A DNA stretch of 6,734 nt, from contig CALDOZ010000014.1 in NCBI GenBank assembly GCA_937912025.1, forward strand, positions 1-6,734, read 5' to 3'. Source of the stretch: an uncultured Clostridia bacterium. GTDB lineage: Bacteria > Bacillota > Clostridia > Christensenellales > Borkfalkiaceae. Below, piece by piece: positions 5,413-6,734 of this stretch (its first letter is position 1; each line of letters begins with the position of its first letter). Position numbers and translations under genes: made by a program. The notes below the pieces were generated by a model. It did not search any database, had not been told where the DNA came from, and saw only the letters and a program-made list of their open reading frames with translations.

Positions 5413-6338
5413 TGAAAAATCTTGATGGCATTCAAAAAAACCTTCTTAAAGAAATAGCGGGACTTGAAAAAGTTCCAGAAGGCGCTTACAATATTCGTGC
5501 AAACGGCGCACTTTCAAGCAGAAACGTTACCGCTAATATTGATATTATAACTAAAACTGACAAACCTGGTATTGATATTATTATTAAGCCAAACACTAAA
5601 AACGAGCGTGTTGACATTCCCGTCCTTTTAACTGCAAGCGGACTTAAAGACCTTGTTTATAACGATTTTTATATCGGTGAAAATGCCGACGTTTTAATCG
5701 TTGCCGGTTGCGGTATTCATAACGCTGGCGAACTTAAATCTGAACACGACGGTATTCACGCTTTCCACGTTGGCAAAAACGCTAAACTTAAATACGTTGA
5801 AAAACATTACGGCTCTGGTGAAGGCACGGGCGAAAACGTAATGAACCCTACCACCATTATTGAAATTGACGAAGGCGGTTATATGGAAATGGACACCGCT
5901 CAAATTAAGGGCGTTGATTCAACGGATAGAAAAACGTTTGCTAAACTTAGTAAAGATTCTACCCTTATTATTCATGAAAAACTTATGACTCACGGCAAGC
6001 AAACGGCTATTACCGACTTTAAAGTAGAACTTAACGGCGAAAACTCGTCAACTCACGTCGTTTCACGCTCGGTTGCAAAAGATAATTCGTACCAAAAGTT
6101 TATATCTACTATTGAAGGCAACAATAAGTGTAACGGTAGAACGGAATGCGATGCGATAATTATGGACAATGGTAAAGTTACCGCCGAGCCAAGAGTTAAC
6201 GCTAATCATATTGAAGCGTCGCTTGTACACGAAGCGGCAATAGGTAAAATTGCAGGCGAACAACTTATAAAACTTATGACGCTTGGTTTAACAGAAAAAC
6301 AAGCCGAACAAGAAATAGTAAACGGTTTCTTAAAATAA
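5412..6338 (+). CDS. sufB: Short SufB/SufD-family Fe-S scaffold (SmsB-like)
   Basis: A 308-residue member of the SufB/SufD beta-helix family, much shorter than SufB (~470 aa) and SufD (~420 aa), matching the short SmsB/SufBD type. Residues 30-230 form the predicted repetitive beta-helix core. The conserved C-terminal region contains CNGRTECDAIIMD (240-252), HIEASLVHEAAIGKI (266-280) and helices GEQLIKLMTLGLTEKQAEQEIVNGFL (282-307). By alignment with E. coli SufB, Cys246, His273 and Glu274 match Cys405, His433 and Glu434, the residues tied to cluster assembly, so this is a SufB-like active scaffold rather than SufD. Further cysteines are Cys100 and Cys240. It probably acts as a homodimer with two SufC subunits (inference from SMS biology). 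The ribosome binding site AAGGAGGT lies inside the end of sufC, and the two genes share one base. A strong terminator follows. Confidence 0.93.
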   Translation: MKNLDGIQKNLLKEIAGLEKVPEGAYNIRANGALSSRNVTANIDIITKTDKPGIDIIIKPNTKNERVDIPVLLTASGLKDLVYNDFYIGENADVLIVAGCGIHNAGELKSEHDGIHAFHVGKNAKLKYVEKHYGSGEGTGENVMNPTTIIEIDEGGYMEMDTAQIKGVDSTDRKTFAKLSKDSTLIIHEKLMTHGKQTAITDFKVELNGENSSTHVVSRSVAKDNSYQKFISTIEGNNKCNGRTECDAIIMDNGKVTAEPRVNANHIEASLVHEAAIGKIAGEQLIKLMTLGLTEKQAEQEIVNGFLK

Positions 6339-6370
6339 ACTTTTTTATAAATTACTCATATAAAATTTTA

Positions 6371-6398
6371 AAGACGCACTTTCTAGTGCGTCTTTTTT
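6371..6398 (+). terminator. Rho-independent terminator of sufC-sufB
   Basis: A perfect 10-bp stem, AAGACGCACT (6371-6380) with AGTGCGTCTT (6385-6394), closes loop TTCT and runs into an uninterrupted T-run. It starts 32 bases after the sufB stop and closes a two-gene operon, so no further suf gene is co-transcribed. Confidence 0.93.
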
Positions 6399-6431
6399 AA
6401 TTGAGTTATTTACTACTTCGTTATTTGTTGT

Positions 6432-6580
6432 TTTTAGATTCTTCATTTGCCCGTCAAGTACGCGCGTTTCAGAATGACGGCGTGACAACGTCATGTTGAG
6501 AGTTGCCCCTTGCCCTACTTACGAAACATCTCTTTTAGATTCTTCGTAAGTAGGTCAATGTTAGCAAGGCTCAGAATGAC
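6432..6580. repeat. Two copies of an intergenic repeat with nested inverted repeats
   Basis: Copy 1 (6432-6478) and copy 2 (6533-6580) each begin with TTTTAGATTCTTC and end with TCAGAATGAC, 47 and 48 bases overall, with divergent middles. Around copy 2 there is a perfect 12-bp inverted repeat, CCTACTTACGAA (6514-6525) and TTCGTAAGTAGG (6543-6554). An outer imperfect pair, GTCATGTTGAG (6490-6500) and CTCAGAATGAC (6570-6580), pairs at 9 of 11 positions, so the unit is a large imperfect palindrome. No open frame occupies it. It resembles dispersed, non-coding palindromic repeats I associate with some gut Firmicutes genomes; that comparison is from memory. Confidence 0.7.
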
Positions 6581-6590
6581 ACAATGACAA

Positions 6591-6616
6591 AAGCGGAGCG
6601 AAAAATCGCTCCGCTT
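6591..6616 (-). terminator. GC-rich hairpin, possible terminator for a leftward gene
   Basis: AAGCGGAGCGA (6591-6601) and TCGCTCCGCTT (6606-6616) are perfect 11-bp arms around a 4-base loop. On the minus strand the stem ends in CTTTTG, a short T-run; on the plus strand it is followed by ATTAAATTT. It sits 22 bases past a minus-strand stop codon at 6639, which favours the leftward reading. It may instead be part of the neighbouring repeat. Confidence 0.5.
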
Positions 6617-6638
6617 ATTAAATTTAATATCAATTATT

Positions 6639-6734
6639 TTAATGTAGTGCGTAATTATTAGTTGGTTTAATGTTGTATGTTTTTAAGGTGATGAGATAAT
6701 TTTTTGCTTTTATATAACGGTTTAAATGCAAGCA
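6639..6734 (-). CDS. Possible C-terminal tail of a gene entering from the right edge
   Basis: The minus strand is open for 31 codons from the window edge to a TAA at 6639-6641, encoding a basic, Lys/Asn/Tyr-rich tail that contains NRYIKAKNYLITLKTYN and ends NYALH. A hairpin with a short T-run follows 22 bases on, as expected for a gene end. The stretch is too short to identify, and 31 open codons can occur by chance. Confidence 0.3.
   Translation of the reverse strand, partial: CLHLNRYIKAKNYLITLKTYNIKPTNNYALH

Noticed and set aside
4938..5435. 165-codon minus-strand frame over sufC
   Set aside because: Antisense shadow of the ABC ATPase; its sequence mirrors the conserved sufC motifs and resembles no family.
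5694..6263. Minus-strand frames over sufB
   Set aside because: Antisense to a conserved gene, with no ribosome binding site or recognisable domain.
6432..6580. CRISPR array
   Set aside because: Only two diverged repeat copies with unrelated internal sequence and palindromic arms; there is no regular repeat-spacer pattern and no cas gene.

Overview
The window looks like DNA from anaerobic, low-GC Firmicutes (Bacillota, Clostridia). It does not read as one coherent piece of chromosome. Positions 1 to about 1280 are very AT-rich and Clostridium-like: on the minus strand they carry the 3' end of groEL, a terminator, then ylmC (PRC-barrel, sporulation-associated family) and pgeF/ylmD (laccase-domain protein), the last cut by the left edge. 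The order ylmC-ylmD is known from Bacillus subtilis and many clostridia. From about 1280 rightward the style changes, with more CGC/ACG/GCG codons, especially after 2300. The change falls inside a single open frame whose first ~60 residues are a Cro/C1-type DNA-binding domain and whose last ~95 residues are the C-terminus of GroEL. This is either a chimeric assembly or a real illegitimate recombination; I favour the assembly artefact.

Positions 1300-2312 form a small accessory-looking unit. A truncated XRE regulator on the minus strand lies opposite a 237-residue protein of unknown function on the plus strand, which has its own near-consensus promoter, a strong ribosome binding site and a hairpin terminator.

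Positions 2320-6400 are well-organised housekeeping and metal-homeostasis DNA. On the minus strand, a DtxR-family regulator with an iron-type metal site is followed by an alpha-phosphoglucomutase/phosphomannomutase. Divergently, on the plus strand, sufC and a short sufB-like gene overlap by one base and end at a strong terminator. These two alone resemble the minimal SUF-like (SMS, SmsCB) Fe-S cluster assembly system of anaerobes. The ~220-bp divergent intergenic region contains a promoter in each direction and a 19-bp palindrome covering the -10 box of the regulator. I infer that iron status, sensed by the DtxR protein, controls its own gene and possibly the Fe-S assembly pair.

Positions 6339-6734 are mostly non-coding: the sufB terminator, two related copies of an intergenic repeat with nested inverted repeats, a strong hairpin, and a possible C-terminal tail of a minus-strand gene running off the right edge. 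I saw no tRNA, rRNA, CRISPR array or transposase gene.
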